A stretch of DNA of 64,000 nt from Bin5 sp963662575 (GCA_963662575.1 OY759723.1:3720001-3784000), one strand, 5' to 3'; shown: positions 46,794 to 55,527, counted from the first letter of the stretch. The notes: generated from the letters alone by a model not told the origin. Translations and numbers: made by a program.

Positions 46794-46908
46794 TAATGTC
46801 CGTTCACTTTGAAAGCGCGACTTTTGCGTATTGCGTAAAGGCAGACATGACAGGCGCGATGCCGTTGCGTGGTCCGCGGAAAAAGTCATGGTATCAAACA
46901 GGATTTAC
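46794..46908. repeat. Diverged ~120-bp direct repeat, copy B
   Basis: Begins TAATGTCCGTTCA and ends AGGATTTAC, two bases short of the crtB stop codon. Partner of copy A at 45978-46100. It might be a mobile-element remnant or a structured intergenic repeat. Confidence 0.6.
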
Positions 46909-46909
46909 A

Positions 46910-47929
46910 TTAGCTGCCGTTGACAGGTGGTTTGTTCACAGAAAGTTCGTTCAACTTCTTGCTACGCCACCAGATTCCTGGTATTCGCTTTAGTTTTCCC
47001 CACGCGGTGATATGGGCGCGTCGACTGAACACATCGTAGTCGTTGGCCTCGATGTCAGAGAGGATCGCGCGGTAGAGTTCGGCGGCAGCGCCAATGGCCA
47101 AGCGGCCGTCGGTGTGGAGGAGCGCAATACCCGGCCAGGCTTCCTCGTAGAGTTGACGTGTGCGCGCAATCTGAAAACGCATAAAGGCCCGCCAACGATC
47201 ATCTACGGTGCCAGCCGCAATGTCTGCCTCGCCGAGGCCAAATCTGCCTAAATCCTCTTGCGGCAGATAGAGGCGTCCGGCCCTCCAGTCCTCGCCCACA
47301 TCTCTCAGAATGTTTGTCAGCTGCAACGCGACTCCCAATTTCAGGGCGAAGGGGATGGCCTCTACACCTGAGAAACCGATGATGTACATGCTCATCAGAC
47401 CAACCGTGGACGCAACCCCATAGCAGTAGGATGTTACGTCTTCAAATGTCTCGTAACGCCTTTCAGATATATCGCGTGCAATACCCTGAAGGAGCTGTTC
47501 TGCATATTGAAGCGGGATTCCATACTGTCGGCGGGCGTCCGACCAAGCAAGGGCAACGGGATCCCGCTCGTCAGACCTTTGGTTTAGTGAACGCGACTTC
47601 CAGGAATCAAGAGCATCATGCAACGCTTCGGGGTCGTGCTGTCCTGAGGAAGGCTTGTCAACAATGTCATCGCTCTTGCGACAAAATGCGTAGAGGGCAC
47701 GCACTGAGCGTCGCTTATCGGGTGGGAGGAATCGAGAGGCAAAGAAGAAGGAGCGGCTGTTTACCGCCGTAACTGCTTCACAGAAGTCATAGGCAGAGTC
47801 CAGTTCTCTTTTGTCCTTGGTACTTTGACGCGGGAGCGGCCCACGGGCCTGCCCGGCCTCATACGCAAGGGAGAGTAGAGGACGTTCCCAATCGCGTATT
47901 CTCAGGGTCATCAGAGCGCCTTTGCTCAT
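46910..47929 (-). CDS. crtB: Phytoene synthase
   Basis: Head-to-head condensation of two geranylgeranyl-PP to phytoene, the first carotenoid step. A 339-residue squalene/phytoene synthase: RSFFFASRFLPPDKR, first Asp-rich motif SDDIVD, YCYGVASTVGLM, QLTNILRDVGEDWRAGRLYLPQED split as QLTNILRDVGED and GRLYLPQED (second Asp-rich motif). The ATG at 47929 follows GGGGA; an ATG six codons later is an alternative. It lies 1.2 kb from the plus-strand carotenoid operon. No phytoene desaturase (crtI) is in the window. Confidence 0.93.
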   Translation of the reverse strand: MSKGALMTLRIRDWERPLLSLAYEAGQARGPLPRQSTKDKRELDSAYDFCEAVTAVNSRSFFFASRFLPPDKRRSVRALYAFCRKSDDIVDKPSSGQHDPEALHDALDSWKSRSLNQRSDERDPVALAWSDARRQYGIPLQYAEQLLQGIARDISERRYETFEDVTSYCYGVASTVGLMSMYIIGFSGVEAIPFALKLGVALQLTNILRDVGEDWRAGRLYLPQEDLGRFGLGEADIAAGTVDDRWRAFMRFQIARTRQLYEEAWPGIALLHTDGRLAIGAAAELYRAILSDIEANDYDVFSRRAHITAWGKLKRIPGIWWRSKKLNELSVNKPPVNGS

Positions 47930-47979
47930 ATCTTTTCCCCTTTTACTACTCTTCCGCCAAGAACGGCACCTTCATTCTT

Positions 47980-48008
47980 ACAATACTGCATACTGGGCCT
48001 CGCGTCAA
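47980..48008 (-). promoter_or_regulatory. Promoter of crtB
   Basis: TTGACG (48008-48003), 17-base spacer, TATTGT (47985-47980), about 50 bases before the crtB start. Confidence 0.6.
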
Positions 48009-48756
48009 GGTAGCTCCCAAAACTGGGAGATTAGGGGGTAAGCTGTCGAATCTCTGCAAAGGGCGGCGGGCGAAAACATCACTGTGCAAAAGTGTGTAGA
48101 CCAGAGGAAGATGCGGTTCTGAAAGTCCGCCAGTACATTCCGTTCCACTTCGATCACAACTCTCTTCGTGCCTGCGCCGGGCAACGCCTGGTCGCTCTCC
48201 TCACCGCCACTACTTGCATACGATGGGGCGAACGGCCCTGAATTCTGTACAGCCTCTTTACCTAGACTTCCTGATGTTGGCCAGGTCTCTCCAAATGCCA
48301 GCGCTTTGGACGCGTTAGCAATTGCGGCCGATATTCAGCCCTATTCCGGTAGTTCCTTCGTCTCCCGGCTCTTGGTCGAAAGCAGTTGTCAGCTAAGGCA
48401 GTTACTACCCTGTTATCCAGATTGTTCTCTCGTTCGTTTCAACTAAGTAATGGTCGAATCACATCCCGGAGTGAAGCGAGCGAATGTGTTTCTTGCTGCT
48501 CAGTCACTTTTGGGGCGATTGGGCCCTCGGCCCTTCATTGCGCGGTGGACTCCTTCTGCAACGCCCCCTTTTCAAAACCATGCCTCACGACCTTGCGTCG
48601 ACATACGAGTAGAATTGCTAAACCAACTCGACGTCTGCCAACAGTATCCGCGATCATATAACGTGAATACCGGTGGCATAGTGGAACTACTCGGGACAGA
48701 CACTGAATTTGGCTTAGCAGTTACACCTGTAGCGATAATTTCCCATAATTCTAACG
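48009..48756. other. Gene-poor region between crtB and its putative regulator
   Basis: No gene supported on either strand. The right part (from about 48720) becomes markedly AT-rich toward the regulator promoter. Confidence 0.5.
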
Positions 48757-49087
48757 CATGTACATTGATACTTACAACTTCTGTAAATGTTAGTTATATA
48801 ATTTGTTGAGTATGTGTACAGTTATTAGTAATTCTTAGCTATATTCTCAAGAGGCAAGCCCTCGGATCAACAACTGGAAAGGAGCCCAAGCGTTTGAACA
48901 GTCGACGCCCAGAGTCAGTAGAAGTTGCTTGAATTTCTTCAGAAAACCTTGTTACAGCGTTGATAATCTCGCGAAGCAATTATCAGGATTTGTCGATAAA
49001 GAAGAATACACGTAACATATCATAGTTTATTTGTTGGACACATGTACTACACGTAGGCGCGGTACAGGTACAAAGGAGTACATGTAC
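48757..49087. promoter_or_regulatory. TGTAC-type operator cluster of the MerR-B12 regulator
   Basis: Repeated TGTAC-centred sites: CATGTACA 48757-48764, TGTACA 48815-48820, ATGTAC 49042-49047, tandem GGTACA 49061-49072 and the perfect palindrome GTACATGTAC 49078-49087. The last is wedged between the AAAGGAG ribosome site and the ATG at 49090. Spacing and position downstream of the promoter suggest autorepression by the MerR-type protein (inference). Confidence 0.55.
48990..49018 (+). promoter_or_regulatory. Promoter of the MerR-B12 regulator gene
   Basis: TTGTCG (48990-48995), 17-base spacer, TAACAT (49013-49018). The operator-like sites lie just downstream at 49042-49087. Confidence 0.5.
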
Positions 49088-49089
49088 AA

Positions 49090-50463
49090 ATGAGTATAGA
49101 AACACCTTCGTTCAATCTCAAAGCGGTTGTCCGGGAGACGGGCATCAAAGCCGAGACCTTGCGCGCATGGGAACGACGATACGGTCTCCCACGACCGGCG
49201 CGTAGTGCCGGGGGACACAGGATATACTCTCGGCAAGACATTGACACGCTACACTGGCTGATACGGCGGCGAAATGAAGGGCTTAGCATCAGCCGTGCAG
49301 CGGAACGCTGGCAAACAATTGAAAGTGAGGGGCGAGACCCACTGCAGGAGCCGGGTTTCGCCTCAGATTACGTATTCTTTGGGGAAAGATGGACTGAAAC
49401 CCCTCACTTTAGAGAGGAAGAGAACGACGCGGCTGATATCCAGGTCAGTACGGCCCGCACTGAGTGGATGGCAGCTTGTACCTCGTTCGATGAATTGACG
49501 GCGCAACGTGTTCTCTCACAGGCTTTTGCTCTCTTTCCTGTCGAGACCGTATGCCTGCAAGTACTTTGCTATGGTCTGCGGCAACTGGGCGAAGACTGGC
49601 TCGTTGACAATGTGACTGCCCAGCAGGTAGCTTTTGCCGCTGACCAAGCCATGCAGCGCATCAAGACCTTGCTGGCTGCCTCTCCACAACAAACTCGAAC
49701 AGGTCGGATATTGATGGCCTGCCCTGCAGGAGAAGAGCACACCTTCGGTTTGGCTCTCTTGCAGCTTCTCTTGAAGCGAAGAGGTTTTGGTACTGTCTAC
49801 CTGGGTGCGAACCTACCTTCGAGCGAGATGGTATCCACGTTGCAAAAGATCCAGCCAGATCTTGTCGTTCTCGTGTCACAGCAATTGCGCTCGGCCGGCA
49901 ATTTGTTGGACATGAGTGAGATGTTTGTTCGACATGAAGTACCCGTTGCCTTCGGGGGCAGGATTTTCAATATTTCGGATACTATCTGCCGCCGAGTACC
50001 TGGCAGCTTTCTCGGCACTGACCTGCTGCAGGCAGGTCAAAACGCGGAAATTGTGCTATCCAATCCCCGTCAATTGCTGACAGATCCGCCCACACAGAGC
50101 AACCCGTACGAAAATCTCCTGGCCACGTACCGAGCCAACCTACCTCGGATGTTAGCTGAAATCTTGACCGCGACGCAGGGAAAAGCTCCTGAATGGACGA
50201 CGCTGGTGCGGCCTACATTCAGTGTGTCAAGCTCGATCATCTCGGCATTGCAGTTCGGCGACCCTTCACTGTTCGCGTTGGAATCAGACTGGCTATGCAC
50301 TTTTCTGAAGTCTCGCAACATTTCGATCAGCGTGGCAGAAGAGTATCTGCTTCTCGGTCTCACGGTAACACAGTCTCTGCTTGGAAGTGACAGCAGCCCC
50401 ATAGTAGAAATGTTGGAAACACTATTGAACGATGTTCAGCAGCGTTTCCGCGAGAGTACTTGA
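49090..50463 (+). CDS. MerR-family regulator with B12-binding domain (CarH/CarA-like)
   Basis: A 457-residue regulator: MerR DNA-binding domain (residues about 8-75; VVRETGIKAETLRAWERRYGLP, RIYSRQDIDTL), helical cap domain, B12-binding Rossmann domain from about 205, and an extra C-terminal region of about 130 residues. The lower-ligand motif GEEHTFG is present (His217), so cobalamin binding is plausible. The CarH light-sensing motif Wx9EH is broken: Trp170 is kept, but the E-H positions are Val180-Ala181 and the residue after Trp is Leu. CarH-type proteins repress carotenoid genes; the adjoining operon is carotenogenic. Confidence 0.88.
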   Translation: MSIETPSFNLKAVVRETGIKAETLRAWERRYGLPRPARSAGGHRIYSRQDIDTLHWLIRRRNEGLSISRAAERWQTIESEGRDPLQEPGFASDYVFFGERWTETPHFREEENDAADIQVSTARTEWMAACTSFDELTAQRVLSQAFALFPVETVCLQVLCYGLRQLGEDWLVDNVTAQQVAFAADQAMQRIKTLLAASPQQTRTGRILMACPAGEEHTFGLALLQLLLKRRGFGTVYLGANLPSSEMVSTLQKIQPDLVVLVSQQLRSAGNLLDMSEMFVRHEVPVAFGGRIFNISDTICRRVPGSFLGTDLLQAGQNAEIVLSNPRQLLTDPPTQSNPYENLLATYRANLPRMLAEILTATQGKAPEWTTLVRPTFSVSSSIISALQFGDPSLFALESDWLCTFLKSRNISISVAEEYLLLGLTVTQSLLGSDSSPIVEMLETLLNDVQQRFREST

Positions 50464-50547
50464 GAGGGAGATCCAGACCGATTCAGCCTGACCGATCGTT
50501 CGGGTTGTTCGTCCTTGCGATCAGTTGGCCTTGACCAACGGGCAAGC

Positions 50548-51339
50548 ATGGCATATTTCCAATTCCTCACTGGTTTCATCGGTTTACCGGCCCTTTTTGT
50601 CACGATTCTCAATCTTAGGCTGAATAGCAAAGGGAGGATGCTGCCTTGTTCTCTGCTGGCCTGGCCTCCGCTCGCGGTAGTTGGTGGTCACATTCTCCTG
50701 GCACTCTTATATACCACCCCTTGGGACAACTATCTTGTCGCTAACAGAGTTTGGTGGTACGACCCGGCGCTTGTCGTCGGTACTACCCTCGGTTATGTGC
50801 CAGTTGAAGAGTACCTGTTCTTCATTGGGCATACATTTCTGGTTGGCACTGCACTCCTTACAGTTGCCCGGCTGTCGCCGCAGGTAGAGAGCCCCTTTCT
50901 TCCTCGTAATCATCTACGACTTTGGTCCACTTTCCTGGCTATTTCGATCTGGATGTACGGCATCTTCCTGCTTGGCTATGGAAGCGTCTCTGGAACCTAT
51001 CTTGGGCTGGAGCTTGCATGGGGTATGATTCCAATAGTAGTTCAGTTAAGCTTTGGCGCCGACATTATCTGGCACTACAGACGGCCCGTTATCTGGACGC
51101 TTCTGCCGGCGACTGTCTACCTAGCTCTGGCCGACGCTTTCGCCATCCAGTCTGGCACCTGGACTATCAGCCCCGATCAGTCACTTGGCGTTACTCTTGG
51201 TGGAATCCTGCCTCTGGAGGAATTCGTCTTCTTTTTCCTGACCACAGCTATGGTTGTCTTTGGTGTGATCTTGGTGATTGCCAGGCAGAGTCACGATCGG
51301 GCCAGATGGATTCCTGAAAGAATGCGGAGTCGGAAATGA
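50548..51339 (+). CDS. crtYcd: Lycopene cyclase, fused CrtYc-CrtYd type
   Basis: A 263-residue membrane protein with about seven helices. It is an internal duplication in which each half carries the cyclase motif: VPVEEYLFF in the first and LPLEEFVFFF in the second. These match heterodimeric CrtYc/CrtYd lycopene cyclases joined in one chain, which form beta-ionone rings on lycopene or gamma-carotene. The ATG at 50548 starts the first helix (MAYFQFLTGFIGLP). It lies 84 bases after the regulator, and its stop overlaps the next start (ATGA). Confidence 0.88.
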   Translation: MAYFQFLTGFIGLPALFVTILNLRLNSKGRMLPCSLLAWPPLAVVGGHILLALLYTTPWDNYLVANRVWWYDPALVVGTTLGYVPVEEYLFFIGHTFLVGTALLTVARLSPQVESPFLPRNHLRLWSTFLAISIWMYGIFLLGYGSVSGTYLGLELAWGMIPIVVQLSFGADIIWHYRRPVIWTLLPATVYLALADAFAIQSGTWTISPDQSLGVTLGGILPLEEFVFFFLTTAMVVFGVILVIARQSHDRARWIPERMRSRK

Positions 51340-52118
51340 ACAGTAGCTCATCGCCTCGCACTTTTGTCCTTGCGCTTGCACTTCTTCTGGCTGTATTTGC
51401 GGCGAGTTCCGCATTGGCGCACCAGCCTTTCTTCGAGGACTCAGATTCGACGGCGGTGGCGCCGATGTTTGTCAGGGACCCCGAAATATCGACGGCTCTG
51501 TACTCGACTCTGGAACGGCCCGGCGATGTCGACTTCTTTTCATTCTCGGTCTCATCAGGCCAGACGATAGAGATCGGAATGTCGATCCCTCAGATCGAAG
51601 GGCAGGACCAGTTCGCCCCGTCCATTGCAGTTATAGCAAGCGGAATGGACAGGGCCACAGACCTTTGGCTACCAGAGGAAGCAGCACCTCTTCTTTCCGG
51701 CGATAGAGGGGCAACGCATATTGGGCCGGTTGACGCAAGAATATTTTTTGAACCCTTCAGCCGCACTGCATACTGGCAGCGTCAACGCCAGCGAATCACA
51801 TTTTCTGCCGAGGGGGAAGTCTATGTTGTAGTCTGGCATCCGCAACAGTCGATAGGACGATATACTCTGGTCGTTGGCCAGCGAGAGGTGTTGGGAGGCG
51901 ACCCAGGCTTCGCTCGAAAGTTAAAGGAGTTTTGGACTCCGGTAATGCTGTCTGCTGGCGAAGGTAACGGCGATTCGCAAGACACAGTTGCTGATGCAAC
52001 TCAGGAGCCTGCAGTTTTGTCTCCGGAAACAACAGAATCTGAAACTGCTGAAAGTCGCTGTTCCTGGCTTGTGAGACTGCTTGCTTCCTTGTTCGGAAGG
52101 AATGACATTTGCGAGTGA
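51336..52118 (+). CDS. Secreted protein of unknown function in the carotenoid operon
   Basis: A 260-residue protein with a Sec signal (FVLALALLLAVFAASSALA, cleavage before HQPF). A beta-rich domain follows with STLERPGDVDFFSFSVSSGQ, the look of pre-peptidase C-terminal (PPC-like) or C2-like domains. A Glu/Thr-rich linker comes next, and a Cys-containing C-terminus with a short hydrophobic stretch (WLVRLLASLF). It overlaps crtYcd by four bases and the next start by four. No enzymatic motif was recognised; role in pigment location or transport is only a guess. Confidence 0.75.
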   Translation: MNSSSSPRTFVLALALLLAVFAASSALAHQPFFEDSDSTAVAPMFVRDPEISTALYSTLERPGDVDFFSFSVSSGQTIEIGMSIPQIEGQDQFAPSIAVIASGMDRATDLWLPEEAAPLLSGDRGATHIGPVDARIFFEPFSRTAYWQRQRQRITFSAEGEVYVVVWHPQQSIGRYTLVVGQREVLGGDPGFARKLKEFWTPVMLSAGEGNGDSQDTVADATQEPAVLSPETTESETAESRCSWLVRLLASLFGRNDICE

Positions 52119-52981
52119 ACGACTCTCAGCCAGTTTCAGGCTGGAACGACCAGACAAAACTACCCTATAGGGCAACGGTTGTTCTAGACAGGCTGCGCCA
52201 CCAGATAGGCGTGAGTAGTCGAGTACTGTTCAGCATATGGCTCTTGCTGATGATTCTGATTCCACACATTTTGCGCCTCGGCGACCGGCCAGCGTTGGTA
52301 TTGGCTATGTCCCTGGCAATTGTGGTTCAGATTTCCCTGGTGTTCACAATCCTCTCCAGAAGCTTGGGAGCGCCGGTTGTTCTCAGAGTCGGCCTGTTGG
52401 TGTTGGCAGTTGCGTGGCTTAGTGAGGTCATCGGCGTTCACACCGGCCTGCCATTTGGCCGCTACATCTACACTGAGGCACTCCAACCCCAAATCGGAAG
52501 TGTTCCGTTACAGGTCCCCGCCGCGTGGCTGATGATGCTGCCGGCTGCGTGGGCGGTTGGCGGCAGTCTCAGTTTTGGCGGCCATCAAGCCGACCACTCT
52601 CGCAGGTGGGTGAACAAGGCAGCCTTTTCTTTGACATCAGGTCTGGCGTTCACCGCCTGGGACCTCTTCCTCGATCCGCAGATGGTGGCCTGGCAGCTGT
52701 GGCGTTGGGAAACTCCAGGCAGCTATTTTGGCATCCCATTGACAAACTTTCTAGGCTGGACATTGATAGCTGCCGCGCTATCGTTTGGCCTGGCCTCTTT
52801 CATGGCGATCGAAGCCCTGCCAGTAGAAGCCCTTCTGCTGGTCTACACAACTACCTGGCTGCTGGAGTCGGTGGGACTTGGCCTGTTCTTTGGCCTGCCC
52901 GGCCCCGCCGCAGCCGGGTTTGCAGGCATGGGCATATTTGTGGTCTTGGCATGGCGAAAGGTCCTCGCCAGAACGACATGA
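52115..52981 (+). CDS. cruF: Carotenoid 1,2-hydratase/C-1'-hydroxylase, CruF
   Basis: A 288-residue membrane protein of the CruF/DUF422 family, which hydroxylates the psi end of gamma-carotene or lycopene at C-1'. EVIGVHTGLPFGRYIYTEAL, then VPLQVPAAWLMMLPAAW and AWDLFLDPQMV, are signature segments. A GTG at 52115 overlapping the upstream TGA is the likely start; a TTG six bases earlier is an alternative. The stop overlaps the ATG of the PlsY-like gene. Confidence 0.88.
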   Translation: MNDSQPVSGWNDQTKLPYRATVVLDRLRHQIGVSSRVLFSIWLLLMILIPHILRLGDRPALVLAMSLAIVVQISLVFTILSRSLGAPVVLRVGLLVLAVAWLSEVIGVHTGLPFGRYIYTEALQPQIGSVPLQVPAAWLMMLPAAWAVGGSLSFGGHQADHSRRWVNKAAFSLTSGLAFTAWDLFLDPQMVAWQLWRWETPGSYFGIPLTNFLGWTLIAAALSFGLASFMAIEALPVEALLLVYTTTWLLESVGLGLFFGLPGPAAAGFAGMGIFVVLAWRKVLARTT

Positions 52982-53562
52982 GTGTTATCCTGTGGACTGT
53001 AACCGCTTACATTTGCGGCAGTGTGCCTTTTTCCGTCTGGCTGGGCCGCGTGCTGTTGCGAAAGGAGATTCGTGGATTCGGTGACGGCAACCCAGGCGGC
53101 ACTAACGTTATTCGAGCAGGGGGGAAAGGGCTTGGCCTCACTGTCATATTTCTCGATGGGCTGAAAGGCATGGTGCCAGTACTTGCCGCCCACATGCTCG
53201 CCGACGTGAGTGGCTGGTCGTTGGCTGCGGTGGCTCTGGCCGCTGTAATTGGCCATGCCTTCTCTATCTTTCTCCAATTCGAAGGAGGCAAGGCGGTAGC
53301 CGTTACCTTTGGCATCTGGGCAGGATTGACCGGTTGGAGTACGCTCTTCGTTCTTGGCGCTTTGCTGGTTGTCGCCTATTGCGCGCTCACGATTGATGGC
53401 TGGGCCGTTATCGGCGCTATGTGTGGCCTACTGATCTTTCTTATCGTAACTGATTCGCCGCTCGCCTTGCTGACTGTTTGGCTGGGAAACATCCTGATTG
53501 TCGCCTGGAAACACCGTAACGACCTGGCACAGCGCCCTCGATTACGTACTTTCGCCCGATGA
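52978..53562 (+). CDS. PlsY-family membrane acyltransferase
   Basis: A 194-residue protein with about five helices of the PlsY (G3P acyltransferase, acyl-phosphate dependent) family. GDGNPGGTNVIRAGGKGLG replaces the usual GSGNxGATN loop. VIGHAFSIFLQFEGGKAVA matches motif 3. It starts in the CruF stop and ends in the start of the CruC-like gene, so it is embedded in the carotenoid operon and not with phospholipid genes. It could be an ordinary PlsY or act on a carotenoid glycoside (inference). Confidence 0.85.
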   Translation: MSVILWTVTAYICGSVPFSVWLGRVLLRKEIRGFGDGNPGGTNVIRAGGKGLGLTVIFLDGLKGMVPVLAAHMLADVSGWSLAAVALAAVIGHAFSIFLQFEGGKAVAVTFGIWAGLTGWSTLFVLGALLVVAYCALTIDGWAVIGAMCGLLIFLIVTDSPLALLTVWLGNILIVAWKHRNDLAQRPRLRTFAR

Positions 53563-54692
53563 TGACAACCCTGCTCATGTTCGTCATCTCCATTGCTTTG
53601 GCAGGGATGGCCCTGATTCTGCTTTCAAATTGGTGGGCATTTCCACGTCTACGAGATTCGACTGATTCGGTTGGCGGAGCTAAAGCCTCTCTGTTGATTC
53701 CGGCCCGCAATGAAGCTGCCACCATAGGGTCAACGGTAGAGGGACTGTTGCGTCAATCCTATCCCAACTTTGAATTGCTCATTCTGGACGATCACTCCGA
53801 AGATGGTACTGACCGCGTAGCGAAGGAAGTTGCCAAAGGAGACACACGACTTACAATTCTGTGTGGTAGGGCAGTTCCGCAAGGGTGGCTGGGAAAGAGC
53901 TGGGCCTGCCAACAGCTGGCCGCGCAGGCGAGTGGAGAGATACTCATCTTTGCTGACGCAGATGTAGAGTGGCGCCCCGGCGCGCTGGCCGCTCTACTGG
54001 AGGAATTTGAACGCAGCGGCGCCGACATGCTGACAGTAATGCCAACGCAGAAAACTGTCTCCTGGGCCGAACGCCTCTGCGTTCCACTTATGGCGCTCGC
54101 TATTCACGCCTATCTGCCGGTAGTCGCAGTTCACCGTTTCCGTTACCCGCTGCTGGCTGCAGCAAACGGCCAGTGTCTCGCATTCACCCGGGCCGCGTAT
54201 GACCGGTTGGGCGGCCACACAGCGGTACGGGGCAATATCGTGGAAGACGTCGGACTGGCACGCCGCGTTAAGGGCATGGGTATGCAGTTGCGTTTGGCCG
54301 AGGCCGATGGACTCATCAGTTGCCGAATGTACCGGGACTGGCGATCCGTGCGCGACGGCTATGCGAAAAACATTCTTGCGGGATTCGGCGGCGGCGCCGG
54401 CCTAATTGCAGGAACCGTTTTCCACTGGCTGGTATTTCTGGGCCCCTGGGCGCTACTTGGACTTGGTTTCACAGGCGCGGCGTTGCCCGGCCATCCGCTG
54501 TGGGCACTGCTGCTCGTTACGACAGGCATTCTCATTCGCGCACTGTCGGCTCTGCGCACGGGGCAGCGGGTAGGGGATGCACTGCTGCTGCCGGTATCGG
54601 TTGTGCTGATGACTTGTATAGCAGTCCAGTCGTTGTGGTGGCAGTTGCGCTATGGAGGACCTCTTTGGAAGGGGCGGCGCGCGGTACTTTAG
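53559..54692 (+). CDS. cruC: Family 2 glycosyltransferase, CruC-like
   Basis: A 377-residue GT2 enzyme: one N-terminal helix, GT-A domain (ASLLIPARNEAATI, LLILDDHSEDGT, LIFADADVEWRPGAL with the DxD, NIVEDVGLARRVKGMG) and a C-terminal membrane region of three helices. This layout is that of CruC and related carotenoid glycosyltransferases. It starts in the stop of the PlsY-like gene. Together with CruF it suggests glycosylation of a 1'-hydroxylated carotenoid. Confidence 0.82.
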   Translation: MMTTLLMFVISIALAGMALILLSNWWAFPRLRDSTDSVGGAKASLLIPARNEAATIGSTVEGLLRQSYPNFELLILDDHSEDGTDRVAKEVAKGDTRLTILCGRAVPQGWLGKSWACQQLAAQASGEILIFADADVEWRPGALAALLEEFERSGADMLTVMPTQKTVSWAERLCVPLMALAIHAYLPVVAVHRFRYPLLAAANGQCLAFTRAAYDRLGGHTAVRGNIVEDVGLARRVKGMGMQLRLAEADGLISCRMYRDWRSVRDGYAKNILAGFGGGAGLIAGTVFHWLVFLGPWALLGLGFTGAALPGHPLWALLLVTTGILIRALSALRTGQRVGDALLLPVSVVLMTCIAVQSLWWQLRYGGPLWKGRRAVL

Positions 54693-54718
54693 AGCTCGGC
54701 AAAGGAAAAAACTGCATC

Positions 54719-55447
54719 GTGTCATCAAACTGCCTGCCGCAGTTGACTGAGGCAACTGTTCACATTTGGACTTGGAGGCTGGACGTGGAGCGGGATGCCG
54801 TGTCCGAATTGGAAAGTGAACTGTCAGAGAGCGAATGCCGGCGCGTCCGGCGCTACGCGTCACACCGAATCGCGCGTCGATTCATAGTCCGCCGCGGTAT
54901 GCTGCGAAGAGTTCTTGGCTTATACCTGCACCTGCTGCCGCATCAGGTTCAACTGTTTTACAACGCCCACGGCAAGCCCCTCCTTGCAGATGACATTTCG
55001 CTTCCACTTCAGTTCAACATGTCGGACTCGGGCGAACTGGCCGCGCTGGCGGTTGGCACCGGCCAACCCTTGGGCATCGACATCGAGCAGTTGCGCCCCC
55101 TCCCGGATCGCGATGCACTGCCAATTCAAGTCTTTTCCGAGCCTGAACTGAATCAGTTAAGTCAGGCCGCGGCGGCGGCGCGTACAGACGTCTTTTTTCG
55201 CTTGTGGACGCGGCGCGAGGCCATTGCAAAGGCCGAAGGGGTCGGCTTGCGACAGCTTTCTGCCCAGTTGTTGCTGAATGACCAGGACGAGCGCTCGACA
55301 CCCGCCGCGACCTCTGAATCGATTCCTCGATTGCAAGACAACATAGTTCACGAACTGACAATGCCTGATGGTTACGTCGGCGCATTGGCGATTCAACAGG
55401 AAATTACCCAAATCAGTTACATAGATTGTGCAGCCTCGGCCGGTTAA
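54719..55447 (+). CDS. 4'-phosphopantetheinyl transferase (Sfp type)
   Basis: A 242-residue protein from a GTG at 54719 (AAAGGA upstream), 26 bases after the glycosyltransferase. LGIDIEQLRP carries the Mg2+ Asp/Glu pair, and FFRLWTRREAIAKAEGVGL is the second signature, with Arg where the family usually has Lys in WTxKEA. SHRIARRFIVRRGMLRRVL lies where the CoA-binding Arg region sits. It activates carrier proteins; no PKS/NRPS is near, so the partner may be a fatty-acid ACP. Last gene of the operon. Confidence 0.8.
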   Translation: MSSNCLPQLTEATVHIWTWRLDVERDAVSELESELSESECRRVRRYASHRIARRFIVRRGMLRRVLGLYLHLLPHQVQLFYNAHGKPLLADDISLPLQFNMSDSGELAALAVGTGQPLGIDIEQLRPLPDRDALPIQVFSEPELNQLSQAAAAARTDVFFRLWTRREAIAKAEGVGLRQLSAQLLLNDQDERSTPAATSESIPRLQDNIVHELTMPDGYVGALAIQQEITQISYIDCAASAG

Positions 55448-55527
55448 CTCCAGGGAAAGTGGATGGCTTTTTCCAAGTGAGCATCAGGACGCAGTCACAT
55501 TTAATGCGACTCAGAACTGTTGCGCGG

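Noticed and set aside
48168..48809. Overlapping plus-strand frames between crtB and the regulator
   Set aside because: Several frames overlap one another, contain no motif and have no ribosome sites; treated as non-coding.
52525..53000. Upstream extension of the PlsY frame overlapping cruF
   Set aside because: The extension is out of frame within cruF and lacks homology; the ATG at 52978 fits the PlsY N-terminus and the ATGA overlap.
54320..54718. N-terminal extension of the phosphopantetheinyl transferase frame inside the glycosyltransferase gene
   Set aside because: Low-complexity Arg/Gly-rich translation without family similarity; the GTG at 54719 gives a normal Sfp-type length.
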